64,000 bases of DNA from an uncultured Oscillospiraceae bacterium (lineage in GTDB: Bacteria > Bacillota > Clostridia > Oscillospirales > Oscillospiraceae), in NCBI GenBank assembly GCA_910587285.1, contig CAJULM010000004.1, positions 39,821 to 103,820 of the forward strand, read 5' to 3'. The notes below the pieces were generated by a model. That model saw nothing but the letters and a program-made list of their open reading frames with translations. It did not search any database and was not told the DNA's origin. Both the position numbers and the translations under genes were made by a program. This document shows, piece by piece, positions 36,874-45,560 of the stretch (position 1 is its first letter; every line of letters starts with the position of its first letter).

Positions 36874-38742
36874 TCACTCTACCGTGACGCTTTTCGCCAG
36901 ATTTCTGGGCTTATCCACGTCCAATCCCCGGGCCACACTGGTGTAATACCCCAGCAGCTGGAGGGGGACTATCGCCAGCAGTCCGGTGAAGCAAGGGGCC
37001 GTTTTAGGAATGTAGACGGTGAAGTCCGCCGTGTCCTCTATGCTGTAGTGCCCATAACAGGTCAGCCCCATAAGGTACGCCCCCCGGGCTTTGCATTCCG
37101 CCATATTGCTGATGGTTTTCTCGTACAGATTGCTCTGGGTAAGTACGCCGATCACCAGGGTGTTGTCCTCCACCAGGCTGATGGTGCCGTGCTTCAGCTC
37201 CCCCGCGGCGTAGGCCTCGCTGTGGATATAGCTGATCTCCTTCATTTTCAGGCTGCCCTCCAGGCTGGCGGCGTAGTCCGCCCCCCGGCCCAGGAAGAAG
37301 ATGTCCCGGGCGTTGGCGAACTTGGCGGCGAACCACTGGATACGGCCCTTGTCCTCCAGCACACGGGCGATCTTGTCCGGCAGGGCGGCCAGCTCATCAA
37401 TATATCCCATATACTCGTCCTCTGTGAGTATCCCCCGCACCTGGGCCAGCTGCACCGCCAGGGCGTACATGGCCATGAGCTGGGCACTGTAGGCCTTGGT
37501 GGTGGCCACGGCGATCTCCGGCCCCGCCAGGGTGTAGAGCACACTGTCCGCCTCCCGGGCGATGGTGGAGCCTACCACATTCACCACCGCCAGCGTTCGC
37601 GCCCCCCGCCGCTTCGCCTCCCGCAGGGCGGCCAACGTGTCCGCTGTCTCCCCGGACTGAGAGATGACGATGACTAAGGCGTTCTCGTCCAGCAGCAGCC
37701 TGCGGTAGCGAAACTCGGAGGCCAGCTCCACCCGGACGGGGACCTCCGCCAGCTCCTCCAGGACGTACTGGGCCGCCACCCCCACATGCCAGGCGGAGCC
37801 GCAGGCCGCGATATGGATGGACGAGACGGACTGGAGGACCTCCTCCGTCAGCCCCGCCCCGGACAGGTCGATCTGGCCGTCCTTCAGCAGACTGTTCAGG
37901 GTGTCCCGCACGGCGGCGGGCTGCTCATGGATCTCTTTGAGCATGAAGTGTTGGTATCCGCCCTTTTCCACCGCCTGGGCGTCCCAGGTGATCTCGGTCA
38001 GGGGAAGCTCCACCTCGTCTCCATTGAGGTCGTAAAAATGGATCTCCCCTGGGCTGAGTCTTGCCGCCTGCTGATTGCCAATGTAGTATACATTTCGCGT
38101 GTCGTTCAGGATGGCGGGCACATCGGAGGCCAGATAGGTCTCCCCCTCCGCCACGCCGAGGATCATGGGTGAGTCCTTCCGGGCGGCGAAGATCTCGCCG
38201 GGATAGTCCTGAAACATCAGCGCCAGGGCATAGGACCCTTGTATGCGCACCATGGCCCGGGTGAGGGCGTCCACAGGGCCCAGCTTGTATTTTTTGTAGT
38301 AGTAGTCCACCAGCTTCACCGCCGTTTCGGTGTCGGTGTCTGAATAGAAGGTGTAGCCGTGGCGTTCCAGCTTGGCTTTCAGCTCGGAGCAGTTCTCGAT
38401 GATTCCGTTGTGGACCCCCACCACCTGAGACTCCACCGCGTCGGAGCCGGAGCTCACACCGCTGCCGCTGACGTGGGGGTGAGCGTTGATGAGGCTGGGA
38501 GCGCCGTGGGTGGCCCAGCGAGTGTGTCCAATGCCGCAGCAGCCGGCAAGGGCCGCGCCGCCGTCTGTTTTTTCAGCCAGATTGCGCAGCTTGCCCACGG
38601 CCTTCACCACCTGGGCCGGCTCATCACCGTCCCGGACGGCCAGGCCCGCCGAGTCATAGCCCCGGTATTCCAGCTTGGCCAGCCCGTCCAGCAAAATGGG
38701 GGCGGCCCGCCGCCGCCCGGTAAAGCCTACGATTCCGCACAT
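36874..38742 (-). CDS. glmS: glutamine--fructose-6-phosphate aminotransferase
   Basis: A 622-aa enzyme making glucosamine-6-phosphate for the cell wall. The catalytic Cys follows Met directly (MCGIVGFTG); the glutaminase part has GIGHTRWATHG and GVHNGIIEN; two SIS domains follow with CGSAWHVG, VIVISQSGETADTLAAL and the end DKPRNLAKSVTVE. Length is close to the family norm of about 610. GGAGGGAG lies 8 bases upstream of ATG 38742. The leader is only about 28 nt, too short for a glmS ribozyme. It is divergent from glnA. Confidence 0.96.
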   Translation of the reverse strand: MCGIVGFTGRRRAAPILLDGLAKLEYRGYDSAGLAVRDGDEPAQVVKAVGKLRNLAEKTDGGAALAGCCGIGHTRWATHGAPSLINAHPHVSGSGVSSGSDAVESQVVGVHNGIIENCSELKAKLERHGYTFYSDTDTETAVKLVDYYYKKYKLGPVDALTRAMVRIQGSYALALMFQDYPGEIFAARKDSPMILGVAEGETYLASDVPAILNDTRNVYYIGNQQAARLSPGEIHFYDLNGDEVELPLTEITWDAQAVEKGGYQHFMLKEIHEQPAAVRDTLNSLLKDGQIDLSGAGLTEEVLQSVSSIHIAACGSAWHVGVAAQYVLEELAEVPVRVELASEFRYRRLLLDENALVIVISQSGETADTLAALREAKRRGARTLAVVNVVGSTIAREADSVLYTLAGPEIAVATTKAYSAQLMAMYALAVQLAQVRGILTEDEYMGYIDELAALPDKIARVLEDKGRIQWFAAKFANARDIFFLGRGADYAASLEGSLKMKEISYIHSEAYAAGELKHGTISLVEDNTLVIGVLTQSNLYEKTISNMAECKARGAYLMGLTCYGHYSIEDTADFTVYIPKTAPCFTGLLAIVPLQLLGYYTSVARGLDVDKPRNLAKSVTVE

Positions 38743-38777
38743 GATATGTACTCCCTCCGTCGGATCTGTTGTGTTCC

Positions 38778-38806
38778 ATTATATTCCCATCGCGTTCCGC
38801 TGTCAA
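38778..38806 (-). promoter_or_regulatory. consensus sigma-A promoter of glmS
   Basis: Minus strand TTGACA (38801-38806), exactly 17 bases, TATAAT (38778-38783): a perfect consensus promoter. Confidence 0.85.
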
Positions 38807-38921
38807 TTGGTTCGCCTTCAAAACTGCAAGATTAAAATATTAAACTTGCATATAAAGGCGTTGCTGTTGTGCCATATCCTTGTAATATGCAATAAAATAT
38901 ATTTAGATTGCAAATATTGTC

Positions 38922-38950
38922 TTGACTTTCATGCTTCTACCGGCTATACT
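38922..38950 (+). promoter_or_regulatory. glnA promoter
   Basis: TTGACT (38922-38927), 17 bases, TATACT (38945-38950), about 95 bp before the glnA start, leaving a structured leader. An A+T-rich stretch lies between this and the glmS promoter. Confidence 0.75.
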
Positions 38951-38971
38951 GACCGTAGTTCAGGCGTGAAC

Positions 38972-39022
38972 AACGGCGTTCCGCCCCGGAAGGGGGAGGA
39001 GCGCCGATTTCTATTTTGCGGG
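38972..39022 (+). promoter_or_regulatory. glnA leader with terminator-like hairpin
   Basis: Stem CGGCGTTCC/GGAGCGCCG encloses CCCC-GGAA-GGGG and is followed by ATTTCTATTTT, a terminator-like layout. A smaller hairpin with arms GTTC/GAAC and six-base loop AGGCGT lies just upstream. An ANTAR antiterminator gene follows glnA, so leader antitermination is plausible, although the loop lacks the G4 of the described ANTAR hexaloop. Confidence 0.45.
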
Positions 39023-39045
39023 GAAACAGAAAGGGGATCTTATTT

Positions 39046-40377
39046 ATGGGCTGCAGCAGAGAGGATATCATTCGAATGGTGAAAGAGGAGGATGTAAAAT
39101 TCATCCGAATGCAGTTCACCGACATCTTTGGCCAGCTGAAAAACGTGGCCATCACCGCCTCCCAGATCGAGAAGGCCGTGGACAACCAGATCATGATCGA
39201 TGGCTCCTCCATCGAGGGGTTTGTCCGCATCAACGAGTCGGACCAGTATCTCTGGCCCGACCTGGACAGCTTTGTCATCTTCCCCTGGCGGCCCCAGCAC
39301 GGCAAGGTGGCCCGGCTGATCTGCGATGTGCACAACCCGGACGGTACTCCCTTTGTGGGCGACCCCCGGGGGGTGCTGGAGCGGGTGCTGGAGAAAGCGA
39401 AGGCCATGGGCTACGACACCTTCAACGTGGGCCCCGAGGCGGAGTTCTTCCTGTTCCAGACCGATGAGGAGGGCAAGCCCACCACCCGCACCAACGACGA
39501 GGCGGGCTATTTCGACTTGGGCCCTCTGGATCATGGGGAGTCCACCCGGCGGGAGATCTGCCTGGCGCTGGAGGAGATGGGCTATGAGATCGAGGCCAGC
39601 CACCACGAGGTGGCTCAGGGCCAGCACGAGATCGACTTCAAGTACGCCCCCGCCCTCCAGTGCGCCGACAAGATCATGACCTTCAAGCTGGCTGTAAAGA
39701 CCCTGGCCCAGAAGAATGGGCTCCACGCCACCTTCATGCCCAAGCCCATCTTCGGCATCAACGGCTCGGGAATGCACACCAACATGTCCCTGTTCCGGGA
39801 CGGGAAAAACGTGTTCTTCGATGAGAACGGTCCCAAGGGCCTGTCCAGGGAGGCGTATGCTTTCATCGCGGGGATACTGGCCCACATGAAGGGCATGGCC
39901 GCCGTCACCAACCCCCTGGTCAACTCCTACAAACGGCTGGTCCCCGGCTACGAGGCTCCCTGCTATCTGGCCTGGTCCGCCTCCAACCGTTCCGCCCTCA
40001 TCCGCATCCCCGCCGCCCGGGGACAGGCCACCCGGGTGGAGCTGCGCTGCCCCGACCCGGCCTGCAACCCCTACCTGTCTTTGGCCGTCTGCCTGGCGGC
40101 GGGGCTGGACGGCATCGAGAAGGGGATGACCCCGCCGGAGGAGGTCACCGAGAACATCTTCGCCATGTCCCCGGCCGTTCGGAAACGCCACGGTATCGAG
40201 GCCCTGCCCGGCTCCCTGGAGGAGGCCCTCGTCGCCATGAAGAAGGACACGCTGGTGATGGATACCCTGGGCCAGCACGTTTCCAGCCAGTACATCGCCG
40301 GAAAAGAGGCGGAGTGGGACGAGTACCGCACCCGCGTTTCCAGCTGGGAGCGGGACAAATACATGATGAACTACTGA
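39046..40377 (+). CDS. glnA: glutamine synthetase, type I
   Basis: A 443-aa GSI-alpha type enzyme forming glutamine from glutamate, ammonium and ATP. Visible: the N-terminal DIFGQLKNVAI, the metal site EAEFFLF, the ATP-site NGSGMHTNMSLF, RIPAARGQATRVELRCPDPACNPYL and the end LGQHVSSQYIAGKEAEWDEYRTRVSSWE. It lacks an adenylylation-type tail, as in low-G+C Firmicute enzymes. ATG 39046 follows AAAGGGGA. The leader has a terminator-like hairpin. It starts a nitrogen cluster with an ANTAR regulator and glutamate synthase. Confidence 0.95.
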   Translation: MGCSREDIIRMVKEEDVKFIRMQFTDIFGQLKNVAITASQIEKAVDNQIMIDGSSIEGFVRINESDQYLWPDLDSFVIFPWRPQHGKVARLICDVHNPDGTPFVGDPRGVLERVLEKAKAMGYDTFNVGPEAEFFLFQTDEEGKPTTRTNDEAGYFDLGPLDHGESTRREICLALEEMGYEIEASHHEVAQGQHEIDFKYAPALQCADKIMTFKLAVKTLAQKNGLHATFMPKPIFGINGSGMHTNMSLFRDGKNVFFDENGPKGLSREAYAFIAGILAHMKGMAAVTNPLVNSYKRLVPGYEAPCYLAWSASNRSALIRIPAARGQATRVELRCPDPACNPYLSLAVCLAAGLDGIEKGMTPPEEVTENIFAMSPAVRKRHGIEALPGSLEEALVAMKKDTLVMDTLGQHVSSQYIAGKEAEWDEYRTRVSSWERDKYMMNY

Positions 40378-40402
40378 ATCTCCCGGAAGCGAGGTGAGGG
40401 CC

Positions 40403-40930
40403 ATGCGGCAGATCGTGGTGGCCTTTGAGCGCCAGTCCAACTGCGACCGGCTCCGAGAAGCGCTGGAGAGCACGGGAGAATTTTCCTGCCTCACCTGCCG
40501 CAGCGCCGCCCAGGTGAAGCGGACGGTGGCCAAGCTGCGGCTGGACCTGGTGGTGTGCGGCTTCAAGCTGACGGACGAAAGCTGTGAGACGCTGTATTTC
40601 GACCTGCCCCAGCGGTGCGCCATGCTGATGGTGGCCCCCCAGGCCCAACTGGAGCTGTGCGCCGCGCCGGGGATATTCAAGCTGCCTGCCCCGGTGGGCC
40701 GGGGGTCGCTGCTGGCCTCGGTGCGGATGCTGGCCCAGCTGGCTCAGACCAGTCAGGTCCCCGCCCGGCGCAGCCAGGAGGAAAAGGAGCTGGTGGCGCG
40801 GGCCAAAGCGTTGCTGATGGAACAGGACGGCATGACGGAAGCGGAGGCTCATCGGTGGCTCCAAAAGCGGAGCATGGACCACGGCGCGCGGCTGGCGGAC
40901 ACCGCCCGGCAGGTGCTGGAGAAATTTTGA
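40403..40930 (+). CDS. ANTAR-domain response regulator (antiterminator)
   Basis: A 175-aa protein: receiver-like N-terminal domain (residues 1-115, IVVAFERQSNCDRLREALESTG and later DLVVCGF, without a clear acidic triad) and a C-terminal ANTAR domain (about 122-172, ELVARAKALLMEQDGMTEAEAHRWLQKRSMDHGARLADTA). ANTAR proteins bind paired hairpins in mRNA leaders and prevent termination. It lies 25 bases after glnA, with GAGGTGAG before the start. The missing phospho-acceptor pattern suggests non-canonical control, perhaps by protein partners such as PII or GlnA. Targets are likely glnA and its neighbours. Confidence 0.85.
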   Translation: MRQIVVAFERQSNCDRLREALESTGEFSCLTCRSAAQVKRTVAKLRLDLVVCGFKLTDESCETLYFDLPQRCAMLMVAPQAQLELCAAPGIFKLPAPVGRGSLLASVRMLAQLAQTSQVPARRSQEEKELVARAKALLMEQDGMTEAEAHRWLQKRSMDHGARLADTARQVLEKF

Positions 40931-40953
40931 CCGGGCAGAGACGCCTGACAGAA

Positions 40954-40983
40954 CGGGACGGCGCTCATTGGGCGGCCGTCCCG
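40954..40983 (+). other. hairpin in the gltB leader
   Basis: Perfect 8-bp stem CGGGACGG/CCGTCCCG (40954-40961 and 40976-40983) between the ANTAR gene and gltB, 36 bases before the gltB start. It may regulate or process the transcript. Confidence 0.5.
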
Positions 40984-41018
40984 CTGACTTCATATGCCCC
41001 CGAAAAGAGGTTTTCGCT

Positions 41019-44000
41019 ATGAGACAAAAGGAAACGCGGCCCGCGGCCCCCATGTACGACCCCCGTTTCGAGCACGACGCCTGCGGCATTGGGGCCGTTG
41101 TGGACATCAAGGGCAGAAAGACCCATCAGACGGTGGACGACGCGCTGAAGATCGTGGAAAAGCTGGAGCACCGGGCGGGAAAGGACGCCGCAGGCGAGAC
41201 CGGCGACGGCGTGGGTATTTTGCTGCAGATCTCCCACGGCTTTTTCTCCAAAGCGGCGGCGGAGCTGGGCTTTGAGCTGGGGGGCGAACGGGACTACGGG
41301 GTGGGGATGTTCTTTTTCCCCCAGGACGACCTGCGCCGGAATCAGGCCATGAAGATGTTCCAGCTCATCGCAGAGCGGGAGGGGATGGAGTTCATCGGCT
41401 GGCGGGAGGCGCCGGTATGCCCCCAGGTGCTGGGACGGAAGGCGCGGGATAAAATGCCCCGGATCGTCCAGGGCTTCGTCCGCCGCCCGGAACGGCTGGC
41501 AAAGGGGCTGGAATTCGACCGCCGCCTCTATATCGCCCGGCGGGAGTTTGAGCAGTCCAGCGGCGACACCTATGTGGCCTCCCTGTCCAGCAGGACCATC
41601 GTGTATAAGGGGATGTTCCTGGTGGGCCAGCTGCGGCAGTTCTACCTGGATCTGCAGGATGAGGACTATACCTCCGCCATCGCCCTGGTCCATTCCCGGT
41701 TCTCCACCAACACCGATCCCTCCTGGGAGCGGGCCCACCCCAACCGGCTCATCGCCCACAACGGAGAGATCAACACCATTCGGGGCAACGCGGACCGGAT
41801 GCTGGCCCGGGAGGAGACCATGTCCTCCCCGGTGTGGGAGGGGGAGCTGGACAAGGTGTTCCCGGTGGTGGACGCCAGGGGCTCGGACTCCGCCATGCTG
41901 GACAACACCCTGGAATTTCTGGTGATGAGCGGCATGGAGCTGCCCTTGGCGGTGATGGTGTGCGTCCCGGAGCCCTGGATGAACGACCCTAATCTCTCCC
42001 GTGCCCGCCGGGACCTGTACCAATACTACGCCGCCATGATGGAGCCCTGGGACGGCCCCGCAGCCATCCTGTTCTCCGACGGCGACCAGGTGGGTGCGGT
42101 GCTGGACCGCAACGGCCTGCGCCCCGCCCGGTATTACCTCACCGACGACGGCCGGCTCATCCTGTCCTCCGAGGTTGGGGTGCTGGACATCGACCCTGCC
42201 CATATCCTGAAGAGATCCCGGCTGGAGCCGGGAAAAATGCTGCTGGCGGACACGGTCCAGGGCCGCGTCATCGGTGACGAGGAGCTCAAGGAGGGCTGCG
42301 CCGCCCGCAGCCCCTACGGCGAATGGCTGGACCGGGGGCTGCTCCAGCTGAAGGACCTGGCCATTCCCAACCACCGGGTGGAGACCTGCCCGCCGGAACG
42401 GCTGGCGCAGGTGCAGAAGGCGTTCGGCTACACCTGGGAGGATGTCAAGGACGCCATCCTGCCCATGGCCCGAACGGGGGCGGAACCCACCGCCGCCATG
42501 GGGGCGGATATTCCCCTGGCGGTGCTGGACCGCCGGGACCGGCCGCTGTTCGACTATTTCCGCCAGCGCTTCGCCCAGGTGACCAACCCGCCCATCGACG
42601 CTATCCGGGAGGAGATCGTCACCGACACCGCGGTGTATGTGGGGGATGACGGCAATCTGCTGGAGGAGCGGGCTGAAAACTGCCGGGTGCTCCAGATCCA
42701 CAACCCCATCCTCACCTCGGTGGATATGCTGAAGATCAAACACATGGACCGGCCCGGCTTCCGCGTGGAGACGGTGTCGCTGCTGTATTTCAAAAATATG
42801 CCCCTGAAGCGGGCGCTGGACCAGATGAAGCTGTCCGCCGACCGGGCCTATCGCGGCGGGGCCAATATCATCATCCTGTCCGACCGGGGGGTGGACGAAA
42901 ACCACGCGGCCATCCCCTCTCTGCTGGCGGTGTCCGCCCTGGAGCAGCATCTGGTGCGCACCCGAAAGCGCACGGCGGTGTCCGTCATCCTGGAGTCCGG
43001 CGAGCCCCGGGACGTGCATCACTTTGCCGCCCTGCTGGGCTACGGGGCCCGGGCGGTCAACCCCTATCTGGCCCAGGAGACCATCGGCCGGCTCATCGAC
43101 GAGGGGATGCTGGACAAGGACTTCGGGGCGGCGGTGGACGATTACAACAAAGCCATCCTGAGAGGTATCGTGAAGATCGCCTCCAAAATGGGCGTGTCTA
43201 CCCTCCAGTCCTACCAGTCCGCCCAGCTCTTCGAGGCGGTGGGCATCGCCAAAGACGTGGTGGACGAATACTTTACCAACACCGTCTCCCGCATTGGCGG
43301 CATCGGCCTGAAGGAGATCGAGGCCATGGTGGACCGAAACCACAGTCGGGCCTTCGACCCCCTGGGGCTTGATGTGGACCTTACTTTGGACTCGGCGGGG
43401 ACCCACAAGGCCCGCTCGGGACAGGAGGACCATAGGTACAGCCCCCAGGCCATCCACCTGCTCCAGCAGGCCGCCCGCACCGGGGACTATGGCCTGTTCA
43501 AGCAGTACAGCGCCCTGGTGGACGATGAGAACTCCCCCCACACCCTCCGGGGGCTGATGGAGATGAAATACGCGGACACCCCTATCCCATTGGACGAGGT
43601 GGAGAGCGTGGAGTCCATCGTCAAGCGGTTCAAGACCGGGGCCATGAGCTACGGCTCCATCTCCCAGGAGGCCCACGAGTGTCTGGCCCAGGCCATGAAC
43701 CTGCTGGGAGGCAGGTCCAACTCCGGCGAGGGGGGCGAGCTGCCCGAGCGGCTGCGAAACAGTCGCCGCTGCTCCGCCATCAAGCAGGTGGCGTCGGGCC
43801 GGTTCGGGGTCACCAGCGAGTACCTGGTGAGCGCCCAGGAGCTCCAGATCAAAATGGCCCAGGGGGCCAAGCCCGGCGAGGGCGGCCACCTGCCTGGAAA
43901 GAAGGTGTACCCCTGGATCGCCAGGACCCGCTGCTCCACCCCCGGCGTGCCGCTGATCTCCCCGCCGCCCCACCATGACATCTACTCCATCGAGGACCTG

Positions 44001-45560
44001 GCCCAGCTCATCTACGACCTGAAAAACGCCAACCGCAGCGCCCGCATTTCCGTCAAGCTGGTGAGCGAGGCGGGCGTGGGCACCGTGGCGGCGGGGGTGG
44101 CCAAGGCCGGGGCCCAGGTGGTGCTCATCTCCGGCTGGGACGGGGGCACCGGGGCCGCACCCCGGACCTCCATCCACCACGCGGGCCTGCCCTGGGAGCT
44201 GGGGCTGGCCGAGACCCACCAGACCCTCATCCAAAACGGGCTCCGCTCCCGGGTGGTGCTGGAGACCGACGGAAAGCTGATGACGGGCCGGGACACAGCC
44301 ATCGCCTGTATGCTGGGGGCGGAGGAGTTCGGCTTTGCCACCGCGCCGCTGGTGACCCTGGGCTGCGTTATGATGCGGGTGTGCAATCTGGACACCTGCC
44401 CCGTGGGGGTGGCGACCCAGAACCCCGAACTGCGGAAACGGTTCAAGGGAAAGCCGGAATATGTGGTCAATTTCATGCGTTTCATCGCTCAGGAGCTGCG
44501 GGAGCACATGGCGAAGCTGGGTGTGCGCACCGTGGAGGAGCTGGTGGGCCGCACCGACCTGCTGAAACAGCGGGAACGCGCGGTGAACGGCCGGGCCGCC
44601 GCGGTGGACCTGTCCGCCGTCCTGGGCAGCCCTTACATCGGGGAGGGATATAAAACCCATTTCGACCCCGCTGACAGGTATGATTTCAAGCTGGAAGAGA
44701 CGGTGGACCAGTCTGTGCTGCTGGCCAAGCTGGGAAGCGCGCTGAAAAAGGGCCGGAAATGCCGGATCTCCCTGCTTGTCACCTCCATCGACCGGGCGGT
44801 GGGAACCCTGTTCGGCTCGGAGATCACCCGCCTCCACGGCGGCGGGCTGGAGGAGGACGCCGTCACGGTCCGCTGTACCGGCGGCGGAGGCCAGTCCTTC
44901 GGCGCGTTCATTCCCAGGGGGCTGACCCTGGAGCTGGAAGGGGATTCCAACGACTACTTCGGCAAGGGGCTGTCCGGCGGCAAGCTGGCGGTGTACCCGC
45001 CCAAAACAGCGGCATTCAAGGCCGACGAGAACATCATCATCGGCAATGTGGCCCTGTACGGGGCCACCTCCGGAAAAGCCTTTATCGCGGGCCGGGCCGG
45101 AGAGAGGTTCTGTGTGCGCAATTCCGGAGCGGCGGCTGTGGTGGAGGGCGTGGGCGACCACGGCTGCGAATACATGACCGGGGGCCGGGTGGTGGTGCTG
45201 GGGGAGACGGGCAAAAATTTTGCCGCAGGCATGAGCGGCGGCGTGGCCTACGTCTGGGACCCTCGGCGGGACCTGTACCTGCGCTTGAACAAGGATTTGG
45301 TATCCCTGGAGCCGGTGGCGGAAACCCGGGATCTGGAGGAACTGCGGGACCTGATCGCCGAGCATGTTCAGGCCACCGGCTCGGAGAGGGGCCGGGCCAT
45401 TCTGGCGGATTTTGAATACAGCGCGGCAAATTTCAAAAAGATATTACCACGAGATTACGCCAAAATGCTCCAGGCCATCGCCCAACGGGAGGGGCAGGGC
45501 ATGGGCCGGGACGAGGCGGAGCTGGAGGCGTTCTACGCCGTGACGGGAGGCGCGCGATAA
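41019..45560 (+). CDS. gltB: glutamate synthase large subunit
   Basis: A 1513-aa enzyme that uses glutamine and 2-oxoglutarate to form glutamate. The class II glutaminase has its nucleophile Cys after a propeptide (FEHDACGIGAVVD); the synthase domain has the FMN region (PGEGGHLPG, SVKLVSEAGVGTVAAGVAKA) and the [3Fe-4S] motif CVMMRVCNLDTCPVG; a C-terminal GXGXG helix repeats GATSGKAFIAGRAGERF. ATG 41019 is preceded by AAAGAGG. Size and domain order are standard. gltD follows with a TAATG overlap. Confidence 0.96.
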   Translation: MRQKETRPAAPMYDPRFEHDACGIGAVVDIKGRKTHQTVDDALKIVEKLEHRAGKDAAGETGDGVGILLQISHGFFSKAAAELGFELGGERDYGVGMFFFPQDDLRRNQAMKMFQLIAEREGMEFIGWREAPVCPQVLGRKARDKMPRIVQGFVRRPERLAKGLEFDRRLYIARREFEQSSGDTYVASLSSRTIVYKGMFLVGQLRQFYLDLQDEDYTSAIALVHSRFSTNTDPSWERAHPNRLIAHNGEINTIRGNADRMLAREETMSSPVWEGELDKVFPVVDARGSDSAMLDNTLEFLVMSGMELPLAVMVCVPEPWMNDPNLSRARRDLYQYYAAMMEPWDGPAAILFSDGDQVGAVLDRNGLRPARYYLTDDGRLILSSEVGVLDIDPAHILKRSRLEPGKMLLADTVQGRVIGDEELKEGCAARSPYGEWLDRGLLQLKDLAIPNHRVETCPPERLAQVQKAFGYTWEDVKDAILPMARTGAEPTAAMGADIPLAVLDRRDRPLFDYFRQRFAQVTNPPIDAIREEIVTDTAVYVGDDGNLLEERAENCRVLQIHNPILTSVDMLKIKHMDRPGFRVETVSLLYFKNMPLKRALDQMKLSADRAYRGGANIIILSDRGVDENHAAIPSLLAVSALEQHLVRTRKRTAVSVILESGEPRDVHHFAALLGYGARAVNPYLAQETIGRLIDEGMLDKDFGAAVDDYNKAILRGIVKIASKMGVSTLQSYQSAQLFEAVGIAKDVVDEYFTNTVSRIGGIGLKEIEAMVDRNHSRAFDPLGLDVDLTLDSAGTHKARSGQEDHRYSPQAIHLLQQAARTGDYGLFKQYSALVDDENSPHTLRGLMEMKYADTPIPLDEVESVESIVKRFKTGAMSYGSISQEAHECLAQAMNLLGGRSNSGEGGELPERLRNSRRCSAIKQVASGRFGVTSEYLVSAQELQIKMAQGAKPGEGGHLPGKKVYPWIARTRCSTPGVPLISPPPHHDIYSIEDLAQLIYDLKNANRSARISVKLVSEAGVGTVAAGVAKAGAQVVLISGWDGGTGAAPRTSIHHAGLPWELGLAETHQTLIQNGLRSRVVLETDGKLMTGRDTAIACMLGAEEFGFATAPLVTLGCVMMRVCNLDTCPVGVATQNPELRKRFKGKPEYVVNFMRFIAQELREHMAKLGVRTVEELVGRTDLLKQRERAVNGRAAAVDLSAVLGSPYIGEGYKTHFDPADRYDFKLEETVDQSVLLAKLGSALKKGRKCRISLLVTSIDRAVGTLFGSEITRLHGGGLEEDAVTVRCTGGGGQSFGAFIPRGLTLELEGDSNDYFGKGLSGGKLAVYPPKTAAFKADENIIIGNVALYGATSGKAFIAGRAGERFCVRNSGAAAVVEGVGDHGCEYMTGGRVVVLGETGKNFAAGMSGGVAYVWDPRRDLYLRLNKDLVSLEPVAETRDLEELRDLIAEHVQATGSERGRAILADFEYSAANFKKILPRDYAKMLQAIAQREGQGMGRDEAELEAFYAVTGGAR

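Noticed and set aside
38743..38860. glmS ribozyme upstream of glmS
   Set aside because: The promoter leaves about 28 nt of leader and I see no conserved ribozyme core.
39040..40680. 546-codon minus-strand open frame opposite glnA
   Set aside because: Shadow of glnA; no supporting motif.
40965..45365. Very long open frame on the minus strand opposite gltB
   Set aside because: It mirrors the G+C-rich codon pattern of gltB, has no ribosome site or family motif, and gltB is unmistakable on the other strand.
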